Shown in pieces: positions 1 through 9,661 of a stretch of DNA of 33,589 bases; the stretch's first letter is position 1, and every line of letters starts with the position of its first letter. Origin of the DNA: Streptomyces odonnellii (GTDB taxonomy: Bacteria > Actinomycetota > Actinomycetes > Streptomycetales > Streptomycetaceae); NCBI RefSeq assembly GCF_000981895.1, contig NZ_LATD01000274.1, positions 1 through 33,589 of the forward strand, in the 5' to 3' direction. The position numbers and the translations under genes are program-made. Under the pieces are notes generated by a model that was given only the letters and a program-made list of their open reading frames with translations, did not search any database and had not been told where the DNA came from.

Positions 1-4
1 ACAC

Positions 5-1051
5 ATGACTGCCACGTCCCGTCCGTCGCCCGCCCCCGCCCCCAGCGGAGACGCTGCCCCCCGTGGAGACGCCGCGAGCAGCGCCGGCAAACGCGTCCTC
101 CTCGCCGCTCCCCGGGGCTACTGCGCGGGTGTCGACCGCGCAGTGATCGCCGTGGAGAAGGCCCTTGAGCAGTACGGGGCGCCCGTCTACGTCCGTCACG
201 AGATCGTCCACAACAAGTACGTCGTGCGGACCCTGGAGAAGAAGGGCGCGATCTTCGTCGAGGAGACGGCGGAGGTGCCCGAGGGGTCCATCGTGATGTT
301 CTCGGCCCACGGAGTCGCGCCGACCGTCCACGACGAGGCGGCGGAGCGGCGGCTGGCCACCATCGACGCGACCTGCCCGCTGGTCACCAAGGTCCACAAG
401 GAAGCCGTACGGTTCGCACAGGAGGACTACGACATCCTCCTGATCGGCCACGACGGCCATGAAGAGGTCATCGGCACCACCGGCGAGGCCCCCGACCACA
501 TCACCCTGGTCGACGGCCCGGACGATGTCGCGAACGTCCAGGTGAGGGACGAGTCGAAGGTCGTCTGGCTCTCCCAGACCACCCTTTCCGTCGACGAGAC
601 GATGGAGACGGTCGGCGCGCTGAAGGAGAAGTTCCCCCAGCTCATCTCGCCGCCCAGCGACGACATCTGCTACGCCACCCAGAACCGTCAGACAGCGGTC
701 AAGCAGATGGGCGCGGCGGCCGATCTGGTGATCGTGGTGGGCTCGAAGAACTCCTCCAACTCGGTACGGCTGGTCGAGGTCGCCCTCGGCGCGGGTGCCG
801 GCGCGTCCCACCTGGTCGACGGCGCGGAGGAGATCGACGAGGCCTGGCTGGAGGGCGTCTCCACGGTCGGCCTCACCTCGGGCGCGTCGGTTCCGGAGGT
901 ACTGGTCGACGGTGTTCTGGAGTGGCTGGCGCAGCGCGGCTTCGAGGATGTCGAGACCGTCAAAGCGGCGGAGGAGTCGATCACCTTCTCGCTCCCCAAG
1001 GAACTGCGGCGCGACCTGCGCGCGGAGGCGGCTGCCCTCGCGGAGAGGTGA
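5..1051 (+). CDS. ispH: 4-hydroxy-3-methylbut-2-enyl diphosphate reductase (IspH/LytB)
   Basis: Catalyses the last step of the MEP isoprenoid pathway, reducing HMBPP to IPP and DMAPP with a [4Fe-4S] cluster in the cytosol. The 348-residue product shows the three cluster cysteines in their usual contexts: C40 in [11 protein letters not shown]124 in [11 protein letters not shown] and C222 in [13 protein letters not shown]. The active-site segment [10 protein letters not shown] lies near residues 152-161. The first 28 residues are a Pro/Ala/Ser-rich extension not needed for the fold, so translation could start later; ATG at position 5 is the first start inside the window and its upstream region is cut off. 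It is followed codirectionally by ppgK after about 126 bp. Family assignment is essentially certain; only the start is open. Confidence 0.97.
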   Translation: MTATSRPSPAPAPSGDAAPRGDAASSAGKRVLLAAPRGYCAGVDRAVIAVEKALEQYGAPVYVRHEIVHNKYVVRTLEKKGAIFVEETAEVPEGSIVMFSAHGVAPTVHDEAAERRLATIDATCPLVTKVHKEAVRFAQEDYDILLIGHDGHEEVIGTTGEAPDHITLVDGPDDVANVQVRDESKVVWLSQTTLSVDETMETVGALKEKFPQLISPPSDDICYATQNRQTAVKQMGAAADLVIVVGSKNSSNSVRLVEVALGAGAGASHLVDGAEEIDEAWLEGVSTVGLTSGASVPEVLVDGVLEWLAQRGFEDVETVKAAEESITFSLPKELRRDLRAEAAALAER

Positions 1052-1100
1052 ACGTACCGAAGGTGTGAAGGTACGAAGGTACGTACGGTGTGAACGTACG
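1051..1100. repeat. Short direct and inverted repeats after ispH
   Basis: The spacer just past the ispH stop carries two copies of GGTGTGAANGTACG (1062-1075 and 1087-1100), interleaved with CGTAC/GTACG inverted elements. It could fold as a small hairpin or be a regulator site, but no T-run follows and no function can be assigned. Confidence 0.5.
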
Positions 1101-1164
1101 GGGGTGAGGGGGCGCGGCGGGTTCATGGGCCGTTCCCCCGGAAGTCGGTGTCGGTGTCTGGCCG

Positions 1165-1170
1165 TAACGT
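1165..1170 (+). promoter_or_regulatory. Candidate -10 box for ppgK (leaderless start)
   Basis: TAACGT fits the actinobacterial -10 pattern TAnnnT and ends seven bases before the ppgK ATG at 1178, so transcription would begin at or next to the start codon. No Shine-Dalgarno lies in the intervening TGTGTCC. No good -35 is visible, so the call rests on the -10 and its position. Confidence 0.45.
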
Positions 1171-1177
1171 TGTGTCC

Positions 1178-1915
1178 ATGAATGTCTTCGGAGTGGACAT
1201 CGGCGGTTCGGGCATCAAGGGCGCGCCCGTTGATCTGGAGCGCGGCGATCTCGCCGAGCCGCGGCACAAGGTACTCACCCCGCATCCGGCGACGCCCGAG
1301 GGTGTCGCCGACGGTGTGGTCGAGGTCGTACAGCACTTCGGCTGGTCGGGCCCGGTCGGCATCACCTTCCCGGGGGTGGTCACGGGGTCCGTCGTCCGTA
1401 CGGCAGCGAATGTCGACAAGTCGTGGGTCGACAGGGACGCGGGCCAACTTCTCAGCGACCGGCTGGGCCTCCGGGTCACGATTCTGAACGACGCGGACGC
1501 GGCGGGCGTGGCCGAGATGGCCTTCGGCGCCGGGCGCGGGCGCAAGGGCACGGTCTTTCTGCTGACGTTCGGTACGGGCATCGGCAGCGCGCTGTTCATC
1601 GACGGCAAGCTGGTGCCCAACACCGAGCTGGGCCATCTGGAGCTGCACGGACACGAGGCGGAGAAGCACGCGTCGTCGAAGGCCAAGGAGGACGCGGAGC
1701 TGAGCTGGCACCACTGGGCGCACCGCGTGCAGAAGTATCTGGAGCATGTGGAGATGCTGTTCTCGCCGGAGCTGTTCATCATCGGCGGCGGTGTGAGCCG
1801 CAAGGCGGACAAGTTCCTGCCGCTGATCAAGGGGGTCAGGGCGGAGATCATCCCGGCGGAGCTGCAGAACAACGCGGGGATCGTGGGCGCGGCGATGATG
1901 GCGTCGGGGAGGTAG
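1178..1915 (+). CDS. ppgK: Polyphosphate glucokinase (ROK family)
   Basis: Phosphorylates glucose to glucose-6-phosphate using inorganic polyphosphate (and usually ATP). The 245-residue product opens with the phosphate-binding [14 protein letters not shown], followed by GITFPGVV, the LNDADAAG acidic motif, [12 protein letters not shown], and the E-L-G-H-L-E-L sugar-site motif near the middle; it ends with [16 protein letters not shown]. Length and motifs match actinobacterial PpgK. An in-frame GTG at 1148 would add ten residues, but the ATG at 1178 begins right before the conserved N-terminus and sits seven bases behind a TAACGT -10-like box, suggesting leaderless translation. It lies downstream of ispH on the same strand. 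Confidence 0.95.
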   Translation: MNVFGVDIGGSGIKGAPVDLERGDLAEPRHKVLTPHPATPEGVADGVVEVVQHFGWSGPVGITFPGVVTGSVVRTAANVDKSWVDRDAGQLLSDRLGLRVTILNDADAAGVAEMAFGAGRGRKGTVFLLTFGTGIGSALFIDGKLVPNTELGHLELHGHEAEKHASSKAKEDAELSWHHWAHRVQKYLEHVEMLFSPELFIIGGGVSRKADKFLPLIKGVRAEIIPAELQNNAGIVGAAMMASGR

Positions 1916-2026
1916 GGGCGGGACTGGCCCGGTGGACGGGGTGTGGCGGTGAGGCGGGCATGGCGGCGAGGCAGGGGTGCGGCGGCGAGGCGTGACACGG
2001 CTGCGTGACGTGCCGGCCGTGACCTG

Positions 2027-2806
2027 CTAGCCGCGTCGGACGGCTCGGTACGCGGTGGCTCCGTTGGCCTGTGCCCGGGCCGTACGAGGCGTACGGGCCG
2101 TACGAGAAGCCGGCCCGGCGTCCCCGAGCGCCCCGGCGTCCCGGAGCGCTGCCGCGTCCCGGGCGCGCTGGCGGTGCGCCATCTCCCGTACCTTCCGTAC
2201 GGTGGCGATCAGCCCGGCGACGAGCGTGCCGCCGTACAGCCACCCCGCGTGCACGGCCAGCGCCGTGACCAGCGCCATCGCGTGCCCGCCGAAACCGCCG
2301 GAGCTCTCGGCGAGGGGGAAGATGCCGACCGCGAAGGCGATCGGCACGCCGATGGGGGCCGTCACCAGATCGGCGGTACGGACCCACAGCGCCGTCACCG
2401 CGCTGACCGGCAGGAACAGCACCCCGTACACCAGGGGCGCGCCATCGAGCAGAAGCCGGTCCAGAAAGGCGATGCCCAGCATGGTCGCGGCGGCGAACAG
2501 CCCGGCGCCGAGCCCGGTGAACCGTGGATTGGGAAGCCGGCGCAGCTTCCGCAGGCTCCCTGATTTCGGCAGGCCCCGGGGCTTGCGCAAGCTCCGGGGC
2601 CGCCGCGTATCCCGGGATTTCCGAACTCCTCGGGCTTCCCGGGCTTCCCGGAGCTTTCGCAACTGGTGTACGACGGGGCGTACGCGCCGCCGGGGCGCGG
2701 TGGGCAGCCGGTACACGCCGACACGTTCGGTTACGGCGCCCTGCGGGGGGTGCGGGCGCTGCTGCGGCGGCCGGCGCCCGGGCTGACGTGTGCTGTGCTG
2801 CTCCAC
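2027..2806 (-). CDS. DUF6542 domain membrane protein
   Basis: Function unknown. The 259-residue product has a basic, proline-rich N-terminal half made of irregular R-K-x-R-x-L-P-type repeats, then a membrane domain of roughly four hydrophobic segments (from about [20 protein letters not shown], through [17 protein letters not shown] and [16 protein letters not shown], to [24 protein letters not shown]), and a basic Ala/Arg-rich tail. This domain and its position between ppgK and ychF fit the DUF6542 family of Streptomyces. The GTG at 2806 was chosen because it gives the usual VEQHST-like N-terminus and a TACGTT -10-like hexamer ends six bases upstream; the frame stays open to 3004, so a longer N-terminus cannot be excluded. 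It is convergent with ppgK and divergent from ychF. Confidence 0.8.
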   Translation of the reverse strand: MEQHSTRQPGRRPPQQRPHPPQGAVTERVGVYRLPTAPRRRVRPVVHQLRKLREAREARGVRKSRDTRRPRSLRKPRGLPKSGSLRKLRRLPNPRFTGLGAGLFAAATMLGIAFLDRLLLDGAPLVYGVLFLPVSAVTALWVRTADLVTAPIGVPIAFAVGIFPLAESSGGFGGHAMALVTALAVHAGWLYGGTLVAGLIATVRKVREMAHRQRARDAAALRDAGALGDAGPASRTARTPRTARAQANGATAYRAVRRG

Positions 2807-3164
2807 CGCTCCAACGTAGGTGGCGCGTGGGGAGGAATCAGGCGATGGACACGCTCTTTGGGTGACCTTGGCGTTGCGTTCGACGTCAGCGGGCACGGCG
2901 TGTGGTGCCGAGGACCCGTCATCGGCCGCCGTGGCCCGCCCGTAAACTGGGCAATCGGCCCCCGGGCCGGAACGGGCCGACGGGCCGCAGGGTCTGCGGG
3001 CCACGGGGCCACCGGGCCGTCAGTGGGACCGACCGGCCTCAGCGCCCCGGCCTCCGGTCGGCCAGGCCCAGCTCAGCACAGTCCATCCGCACCCCCGTCC
3101 ACGTTCCGCCCTCCCTACCCCTACAGCTAGCTACCCCTACTCCTCACTCCAGGAAGTCGCCACC
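2807..3164. other. Divergent intergenic region and ychF leader
   Basis: A 358-bp spacer between the DUF6542 gene and ychF. On the minus strand TACGTT (2813-2818) is a candidate -10 for the DUF6542 gene. On the plus strand TAAACT (2943-2948) fits TAnnnT and would give ychF an approximately 215-nt leader. That leader contains five exact CGGGCC words (2963, 2973, 2981, 2997, 3013) and a CCGCAG-ggt-CTGCGG hairpin (2985-2999). No convincing gene is seen in it. Confidence 0.4.
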
Positions 3165-4253
<1,089 letters not shown>

Positions 4254-4289
4254 TTGATATTTCATGCCTGCCCTGTAAAGGTGCATGTC

Positions 4290-4324
4290 AAAAGGGGTCC
4301 GTCAATCCAAGATGGGCCCCTTTT
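4290..4324 (+). terminator. Rho-independent-type terminator of ychF
   Basis: AAAAGGGGTCC (4290-4300) pairs with GGGCCCCTTTT (4314-4324) through an eight-bp perfect A/G-C/T stem plus a G-U extension. The 3' arm ends in TTTT, making a terminator that can work in both directions. Confidence 0.75.
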
Positions 4325-4651
4325 GAGGCTCCACCGAAGGCTGGACGGCGATTTGATGCTGGATGTGTCCCAGAGGGCCGGATCGGACCACCTGTCGGCA
4401 CTTGTGGCCACCCCTGGGATGCTGTCCCGTGCTGACATTGCGCTTTGCGTGGAGCGACCCGAATCGCGTACGAATTCTTGAAGGCGAGCCGTTGTGGTAA
4501 CTGGCGACCGAACAGCAAGTCCTCACGTTTCGAAACCTGCAGACTCGAGAGTCGCCATAGCCTGCCTGGCTAGCCGAGGGACATTCATTCTGGGTGTATA
4601 ACTCAGCCCGATCACTTCTCGGCGCAGCGCGGCACGATGAGGATCACGGCG
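4325..4651. other. Left part of the island, no recognisable gene
   Basis: About 330 bp with no coding frame that I recognise. A plus-strand frame ending in LRFAWSDPNRVRILEGEPLW at 4500 looks protein-like over its last twenty residues only and has no plausible start, so it may be the tail of a lost gene. TATAAC (4597-4602) is an AT-rich -10-like element upstream of the AbiJ fragment, without a good -35. Confidence 0.35.
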
Positions 4652-5133
4652 ATGACGCGACGCGACATCTTTGACTATCTGTGCGGTGAGGGTGGCCCCT
4701 GGTGTCGAAGGCTCGATGAGACGCACTTCCTGGAGGGCCTGTACGACCTTGACGGGCTGCAGTCGACGGATCGTCGGTTCACGACGGCGCGAGCCGACAT
4801 CATCCAGTACCGGATCAACAACCCATTGGACTGGCCCGACGACTGGATCTTCGAAGGTTCACGCATTCAACTCCTGGACGGCCCTGACCAGATCCTTTCG
4901 CCGTCGTGGCACGTCTAGTTCATCCAGAGGTGCAGGTCGACGTCGACAAGTCAGTAAAACGCGCCGAGGATCTGAACCGCATCCTTGGGCCGAACGGCTG
5001 GACCCTCCGCGCCTTCGAGTTCCACTCGGGCCAGCCGATCCACACGCCGGTCCCCACGGAGGCCACCGGACCGCTGGTATCGCTGCCGCTTGAAGACGAC
5101 GACACTGGGAAGCTCGACCCGTTCTCGGGCTGA
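4652..5133 (+). pseudogene. Frameshifted AbiJ-type N-terminal domain (AbiJ_NTD3-like) gene
   Basis: Two overlapping frames together spell one domain. The first (ATG 4652, AGG nine bases upstream; stop 4916-4918) reads TRRDIFDYLCGEGGPWCRRLDE, then FLEGLYDLDGLQSTDRRF and NPLDWPDDWIF, features I associate with the AbiJ N-terminal domain 3. The second (GTG 4906 to 5133) continues it with RLVHPEVQVD and LNRILGPNGWTLRAFEFHSGQPIH. The homology crosses from the first frame to the -1 frame near 4889-4900, as expected after loss of one base. The C-terminal effector domain usual for AbiJ proteins is absent: the frame ends 17 residues after the NTD. Alternatives are two translationally coupled peptides or a sequencing error. 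Domain identification is from memory of the family, with moderate certainty. Confidence 0.6.
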
Positions 5134-5682
5134 CCTACAGTCTCTTTCACCGGGACGGTGAGGAGATGACTCGTGACCTGCTCCGAGCGGAGCTCCTGTG
5201 CTGGCACGACATTCCCAGAAGCCGGATTCCATGAGTGATAGGGCTGCACCGATCTGTTTGTATCTGAACCTGGGACACTTGAGGCGGTGGACGAGCCTCA
5301 CCCCTCGGTTGCCTGGATCCGCCGCAAGAATCTGGCTGCAGGCGCGCGTTCGCTGAAAAGGGCGGATTGGTGACGAGCGTCTTGCCCGGTTACGCCGTGG
5401 TATCGACGCTCTCAAGTGCTGGGTCCGGCGGTAGATCGGGGACTTGGGGGGCGAGCGTCTTTCAGAGGTGTAATCGGGATGCCTGGGATGGGAACTACCC
5501 GTGTGAGCGTCCAAGGTGCGCTACTGCCATCGGATCTTGACGAAGCCAGGCCGCCTGCACTCAGCGGAAAACAGCGTCTCGCTGGGGCGCTGGTCTGCGC
5601 CGGACTGGGGGTGAACGCTGTCACCACCATGTGGTCATGTTCGTCGGTCGGCCCAGTTGATCTGGACGGCCGAGCCGAGTAG
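5134..5682. other. Decayed island sequence without an intact gene
   Basis: About 550 bp with no intact gene. A plus-strand stretch near 5260-5357 reads as protein-like (containing TLEAVDEPHPSVAWIRRKN) and is followed in another frame by ERLARLRRGIDALKCWVRR, near 5375-5435. This suggests the remains of a coding sequence broken by indels, but I cannot name the family. Nothing else is supported. Confidence 0.3.
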
Positions 5683-5963
5683 ACACCTCGCAATCTGTGG
5701 CACTTCTGCGCCTCCACTGTTCTGGCCACCGGGTTCCCATCCAGGAGGTCTCGCGCTGGCTGGGCCACCGCTCAGTCAAAACCACGGTCGGCTTCCACGG
5801 GCATCCGCTGGCAAGCGCGTGGGCGTGCCGCAGGCAAGTCCTGCACCAAGCGTCCCGCATCCCTGGACGCGACTCTCCAACCACTGAAGGAGGCGGATTG
5901 AAGTGCTGGAACTCGAGCTGTGTGCGGGCGTGCAAAAGATGCCTGACCTGCATGGTGCTGTGA
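5683..5963 (+). pseudogene. Remnant of a tyrosine recombinase (phage-type integrase), C-terminal part
   Basis: The reading TPRNLWHFCASTVLATG (from 5683) followed, one frame back from about 5733, by VPIQEVSRWLGHRSVKTTV and then GFHGHPLASAW reproduces the C-terminal catalytic block of tyrosine integrases (HxLRH ... LGHxSxxTT..YxH). It is clearly dead: the HxLRH arginine has become Trp (NLWH), a one-base deletion near 5731-5735 splits the frame, the nucleophile Tyr is His (GFHGH), and no N-terminal core-binding domain is visible upstream. It shows that a mobile element once integrated here. Confidence 0.7.
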
Positions 5964-6268
5964 GGCAACGCTGGTCCTCGGATAGCTGACTCGTTGTCGT
6001 CACCTGGCATCGCCCGCCTTCATCCCCGTTGTTCCGGGGCGAGGTATCCCTAGCGGAGTCGGCTGCTTCGGCGCGCCGTGCCGGCTTGCCGACGCTGCCC
6101 CGGGCGTGGAGCCCTGGACCAACGGGCGCGCCGTCCCCAGCGGAGTGCTAATGGTTAGGATCCCGCCAACGGGGATGACGTAAGAGCTCCGCTTTCTGGA
6201 AGATCGCTCATAGAGTCTTCCAAGCATCGGCCGTGAGGCGGTGCGAGGAAGATCGGGGGAGTAACGAG
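5964..6268. other. Leader region of the helicase-PLD gene
   Basis: A 305-bp spacer with no gene. CCCCG-ttgttc-CGGGG, around 6025-6042, is a small hairpin. TCCC(T/C)AGCGGAGT occurs twice (near 6046 and 6135). TAGGAT (6156-6161) is an excellent TAnnnT -10 hexamer, but no matching -35 is present. ATCCCG-ccaa-CGGGGAT just after it may form a hairpin in the leader. GGGGGAG (6255-6261) is the Shine-Dalgarno of the next gene. Confidence 0.4.
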
Positions 6269-9200
6269 ATGACACAAAGCGGGGCGCCCTATCCAGTGGC
6301 TGAGCTGCTCACCGCGGTGCGGTCGGAGATTCTGGCGGAGCGTCGCGGGGACGGGGGCGATGCACATAAGGTGCCGCTCTCCGGCGGGCGGCGCGTCTCC
6401 TCTGCAGGTGGACGATTCGAGTATCTCTTCGCCTGTAAGAAGTGGAACGAGGCGCTGGACGGTGTCCCCGTGCTCATGAGGGAGTCGCAGGCCCGCGGCC
6501 TTTGGGCGTCAGCGGAGGCATCGCGTATGCCGGACGGGACCGTGCGTCTGATCACGACAGAGGACTACGGACCTTCGGTGCGTAATGCCCAGGTTCGGAA
6601 AGATGATGCGGCGGGGCTCGTCACGCTCGCGGCGCGTCTCGAATCCGCCGGCGAAACCGGCGGTTCCATCCATGTGGGCAGCGCCGACTGGATCGTTGGC
6701 CGGGGAACTCCGCAGATTGCACGTGACCCCAATCCCGGACGCTGGATATCGAGCTGGAAGGACCTAAGGCTCAATTCACGCCAAAGGCTGGCCATTGAGC
6801 AGGCCCTGGCAAGCCAGATTCTCTTTCTGTGGGGACCGCCGGGAACGGGCAAGACGGACGTCGTTGGGCATGTTGTCGAAGGGAACTTCCGGCAGGGGCT
6901 CAACGTTCTGTTCCTCGCACCGACGAAGGTGGCCGTTGACCAAGCCCTTGAGCGCATCTGTGACCTCTTGGCCGGACAAGAGGGCTTCGCCGATGGACTG
7001 GTCCAGCGCGCCGGCGAGATTGAAGTCGCCTCTCTGCGCGAGCGATACGGAGCGTACGTCGACACGGAGCAGATCACGACCCGCGTGTCTGCTCAGTTGG
7101 ATGAGGCTCTTAGCCAGACCAGTCAGAGCTTGAAGAACATGCGCGCCCTCGTAGCCCTGCACGACGACATGGCTTCTCTTGAGGAGCGGCTCGTGGCGTC
7201 CCGCGGAGGCCACACCTCTGCCAAGCAGAACGGAGGGGCCCACGATCAGGAGATCTTTCGAGCTGAAGTGCAGGCTGCGGAGCTGCGCCTCAAGATCAGT
7301 CAACTGGGCACCCCGAGCGGCCTTTTCGCCAAGCGCAAAGAAAGCCAGCTAGCTGCCCTGCACACAGAGCTGAATCGGACGGACGTGGCGCTGCAGCTTG
7401 CGCGACAGCAACGCGCGGACGCCAGGAGAAGTGAGCGCCAGGCGGCTCACGAGATCGAGGATCTCAGCGGCCGCCTGGCTGCCGCCAGGCAAAGGCTGGC
7501 TGGTGTCCCTGCGCGGCCGATTCTCGCCCGACAGGCCGAGGCCGAGCAGAAGCGTCTTGAAGAGCTCGACCAGCAGCGCAGGAAGATCCAGGACACGGTT
7601 CGAAGCAGGTGCCGGATCATGGGGGCCACCGTTGCGAAGGCCGTGCAGTCACGGAAACTGCTCGACCGCGTTGACGTAGTGGTGATCGACGAGGCGGGCA
7701 TGGTCGATCTGCCCTCTGCCTGGCTGGCAGCAGGGCTGGCAGGTAAGAGAGTGGTGGTCGCAGGAGACTTCCGGCAGCTTCCCGCTGTGACCAAGGGGGA
7801 CGGAGACCGGAAGGCGACCGAGGAGGAGCGTGCCCATTCCCGGCATTGGGCGTCCAGAGACGCCTTCCACGCTGCGGGTCTCGTATCTGCGTCAGGCGCG
7901 GTTCGTCAGGATCCTCGGCTTGTCTCCCTGGACACTCAGTACCGTATGCGCGAGTCGATCTGCGCGGTGGTGAACGCTGTCGCCTACCCGGACGCCCCGC
8001 TGCGCACCGGCCGGGACGACCGGAGCCGTATTCCGGCCAACCCGCTGGTCGATGCCACGGTCCTGCTCATCGACACCTCCAAGCAGCGCATTCTTGGCCC
8101 GGACAAGAAAGCCAACACGGTGAACGAGGCTGTGGTTCATGAGCTCATCCGCGGTCTCCAGTTCGAGCAGGTCCTTCCGGGCCGCAAGTGGCAGGCCGCG
8201 GAGGTTCCACGGGGTGAGCGCGCATCGGACAGGCTCGCCGTCATCGCGCCCTATCGGGCTCAGGTCAAAGCGCTGCAGGGGAGCCTGAAGTACCGGTTCG
8301 GGGAGGAGTACGAGGGACTGGTCGATACGATCCACCGGTTCCAGGGAAGCCAGCGTCCGATCGTCGTCTTCGACACGGCCGTCGGCGCGGGCAAGGACCC
8401 TGGCTTCTTCTACCAGGGCGCAGGACTCTCCTCCTCTACGTGCCGTCTGCTGAACGTCGCTCTCAGCCGGGCCCAGGACCATCTGATCGTCGTCGCCGAT
8501 CTTGAGCACTTGCGGGAGCATCTGCCACCCCACAGCGAAGCCCGCGTCATGCTGGATCACCTGGAGAACCACGCCCAGGTGATGTCGGCCGATCAGCTGG
8601 TGCCCATCCGTGATGCCGCCCAGCTCTCGTCGCTTAGCGCTGAGGAACTGGAGCGCCCGGCCTTCTTTCCGGCGGACGAGGTGTACAAGGCGGTGGAGTG
8701 GGACATCGCACGCGCGGCGAGCAGTATTGAGCTCTATTGCCCTTTCCTCGACCCGAGGCCGGTTCGCAAGTGGTCGGCTCTGCTCGGGCAACGCGTCAGC
8801 GAGGGAGTCCGGGTGGTGATCTACACGCGTGCCGCCGAGGAGCAACGCGACGCGGCTGCGGCCGACCGCCATCAGCAGCGAATCGACGAGCTCCGTGGTG
8901 CCGGGTGCGAAGTCGACTTCCGGGAACGCATGCATGAGAAGGTCCTCATCCTCGACCGCGTGGTTCTCTGGCACGGATCTCTCAATCTCCTCGCTAACAC
9001 CGGCCCTACCGATCTGATGATGCGGTTCAACGATCCCGCCTCCTGCGAACGGGTCAGCCGGGTCGTCGAGCGTGCCCGCAAGGACAGAGAGGCCTGGAAT
9101 CCCCGAGCGGCGGCGGAGAGCCGCGATGCTGATGCGGCACCTGTCGGTGGTTCGCAGCGAACGACGGCGGACGCCGGTACGCGGGCGACCGACGGCATCA

Positions 9201-9364
9201 AGCCCGGCGATGTCGTCGACGGGCGTCTCTACCTGGCGGTGTCGTTCTCGGAGAAGGATGAGGCGAAGCGACTGCTGGGTGCTCGGTGGGACAAGCCAAA
9301 TGGTCTCTGGTGGGTCGACGCGGGCCGGGTCACACGGGAGCAGGCCCGGCGCTGGTTGCCGTGA
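6269..9364 (+). CDS. SF1 helicase - phospholipase D - DUF5710 protein, Mokosh type II-like defence candidate
   Basis: The 1031-residue protein starts with an OB-like N-terminal region (about 35-160). The SF1B (UPF1/DNA2, COG1112-like) helicase follows: Q motif LNSRQRLAIEQAL (168-180), Walker A GPPGTGKT (189-196), a coiled-coil insertion (about 280-445), Walker B VVIDEAG (471-477), GDFRQLPAV (499-507), DTQYRM (555-560), VDTIHRFQGSQ (685-695) and NVALSRAQD (729-737). A PLD-type HKD motif comes next (H889-x-K891, D896, GS903-904, N906), then a DUF5710-like tail (984-1031). Helicase plus one PLD motif in a single chain is the plan of Mokosh type II (MkoC), so anti-phage RNA/DNA processing is inferred. 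ATG 6269 has GGGGGAG seven bases upstream; the track frame opens at 6233. Codons are less G/C-biased than in neighbours, suggesting transfer. All key residues seen are intact. Confidence 0.85.
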   Translation: MTQSGAPYPVAELLTAVRSEILAERRGDGGDAHKVPLSGGRRVSSAGGRFEYLFACKKWNEALDGVPVLMRESQARGLWASAEASRMPDGTVRLITTEDYGPSVRNAQVRKDDAAGLVTLAARLESAGETGGSIHVGSADWIVGRGTPQIARDPNPGRWISSWKDLRLNSRQRLAIEQALASQILFLWGPPGTGKTDVVGHVVEGNFRQGLNVLFLAPTKVAVDQALERICDLLAGQEGFADGLVQRAGEIEVASLRERYGAYVDTEQITTRVSAQLDEALSQTSQSLKNMRALVALHDDMASLEERLVASRGGHTSAKQNGGAHDQEIFRAEVQAAELRLKISQLGTPSGLFAKRKESQLAALHTELNRTDVALQLARQQRADARRSERQAAHEIEDLSGRLAAARQRLAGVPARPILARQAEAEQKRLEELDQQRRKIQDTVRSRCRIMGATVAKAVQSRKLLDRVDVVVIDEAGMVDLPSAWLAAGLAGKRVVVAGDFRQLPAVTKGDGDRKATEEERAHSRHWASRDAFHAAGLVSASGAVRQDPRLVSLDTQYRMRESICAVVNAVAYPDAPLRTGRDDRSRIPANPLVDATVLLIDTSKQRILGPDKKANTVNEAVVHELIRGLQFEQVLPGRKWQAAEVPRGERASDRLAVIAPYRAQVKALQGSLKYRFGEEYEGLVDTIHRFQGSQRPIVVFDTAVGAGKDPGFFYQGAGLSSSTCRLLNVALSRAQDHLIVVADLEHLREHLPPHSEARVMLDHLENHAQVMSADQLVPIRDAAQLSSLSAEELERPAFFPADEVYKAVEWDIARAASSIELYCPFLDPRPVRKWSALLGQRVSEGVRVVIYTRAAEEQRDAAAADRHQQRIDELRGAGCEVDFRERMHEKVLILDRVVLWHGSLNLLANTGPTDLMMRFNDPASCERVSRVVERARKDREAWNPRAAAESRDADAAPVGGSQRTTADAGTRATDGIKPGDVVDGRLYLAVSFSEKDEAKRLLGARWDKPNGLWWVDAGRVTREQARRWLP

Positions 9365-9661
9365 CGCGCAGTGGGCCCTGCTGTACCGGCCCGCTCCCCG
9401 AGTTATCGGTCGAGTAACGAACTCGCTGAGTCTCGGCACGGTGGGTGGAGCCGGTGTCTTCGCCCGAAAGCTGGAATCGGCTCCGCTGGCCCGCAGGGCA
9501 AGTGACCAGGCCCCCGTGCTGGGATGTCCCTCTCCAGAACCCCGTTTTCGCGGGTGGGAGCTCCGTATCACGGATTCCGGTTCAACGTGCAGTCCCTCAA
9601 TTGCCGCCCGTTGACTAATTTTTCAAACGCGCAGATCGCCCCTGACGCGGGTCAGCAGCGT
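9365..9661. other. Right edge of the island, with an imperfect copy of the ychF 3' end
   Basis: A 297-bp spacer with no supported gene. TTCCGGTTCAACGT (9575-9588) matches TTCCGCTTCAACGT at the ychF 3' end (4236-4249) at 13 of 14 positions, in the same orientation. CAATTG follows 9588 and TAATTG follows 4249 at slightly different distances. This could be an attachment-site relic of the element that brought in the sequence between them. Confidence 0.4.

Noticed and set aside
4880..4910. Programmed -1 frameshift in the AbiJ-like gene
   Set aside because: No slippery heptamer or downstream structure is evident, and the nearby integrase is also broken, so plain decay is the simpler explanation.
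7892..9571. Minus-strand 559-residue frame inside the helicase gene
   Set aside because: Overlaps the intact helicase-PLD gene, whose motifs are unbroken; no motif or start signal for the antisense frame.
9541..9600. tRNA fragment as the island attachment site
   Set aside because: GGTTCAA resembles a T-loop, but no acceptor stem, anticodon arm or CCA-type end can be built around it.
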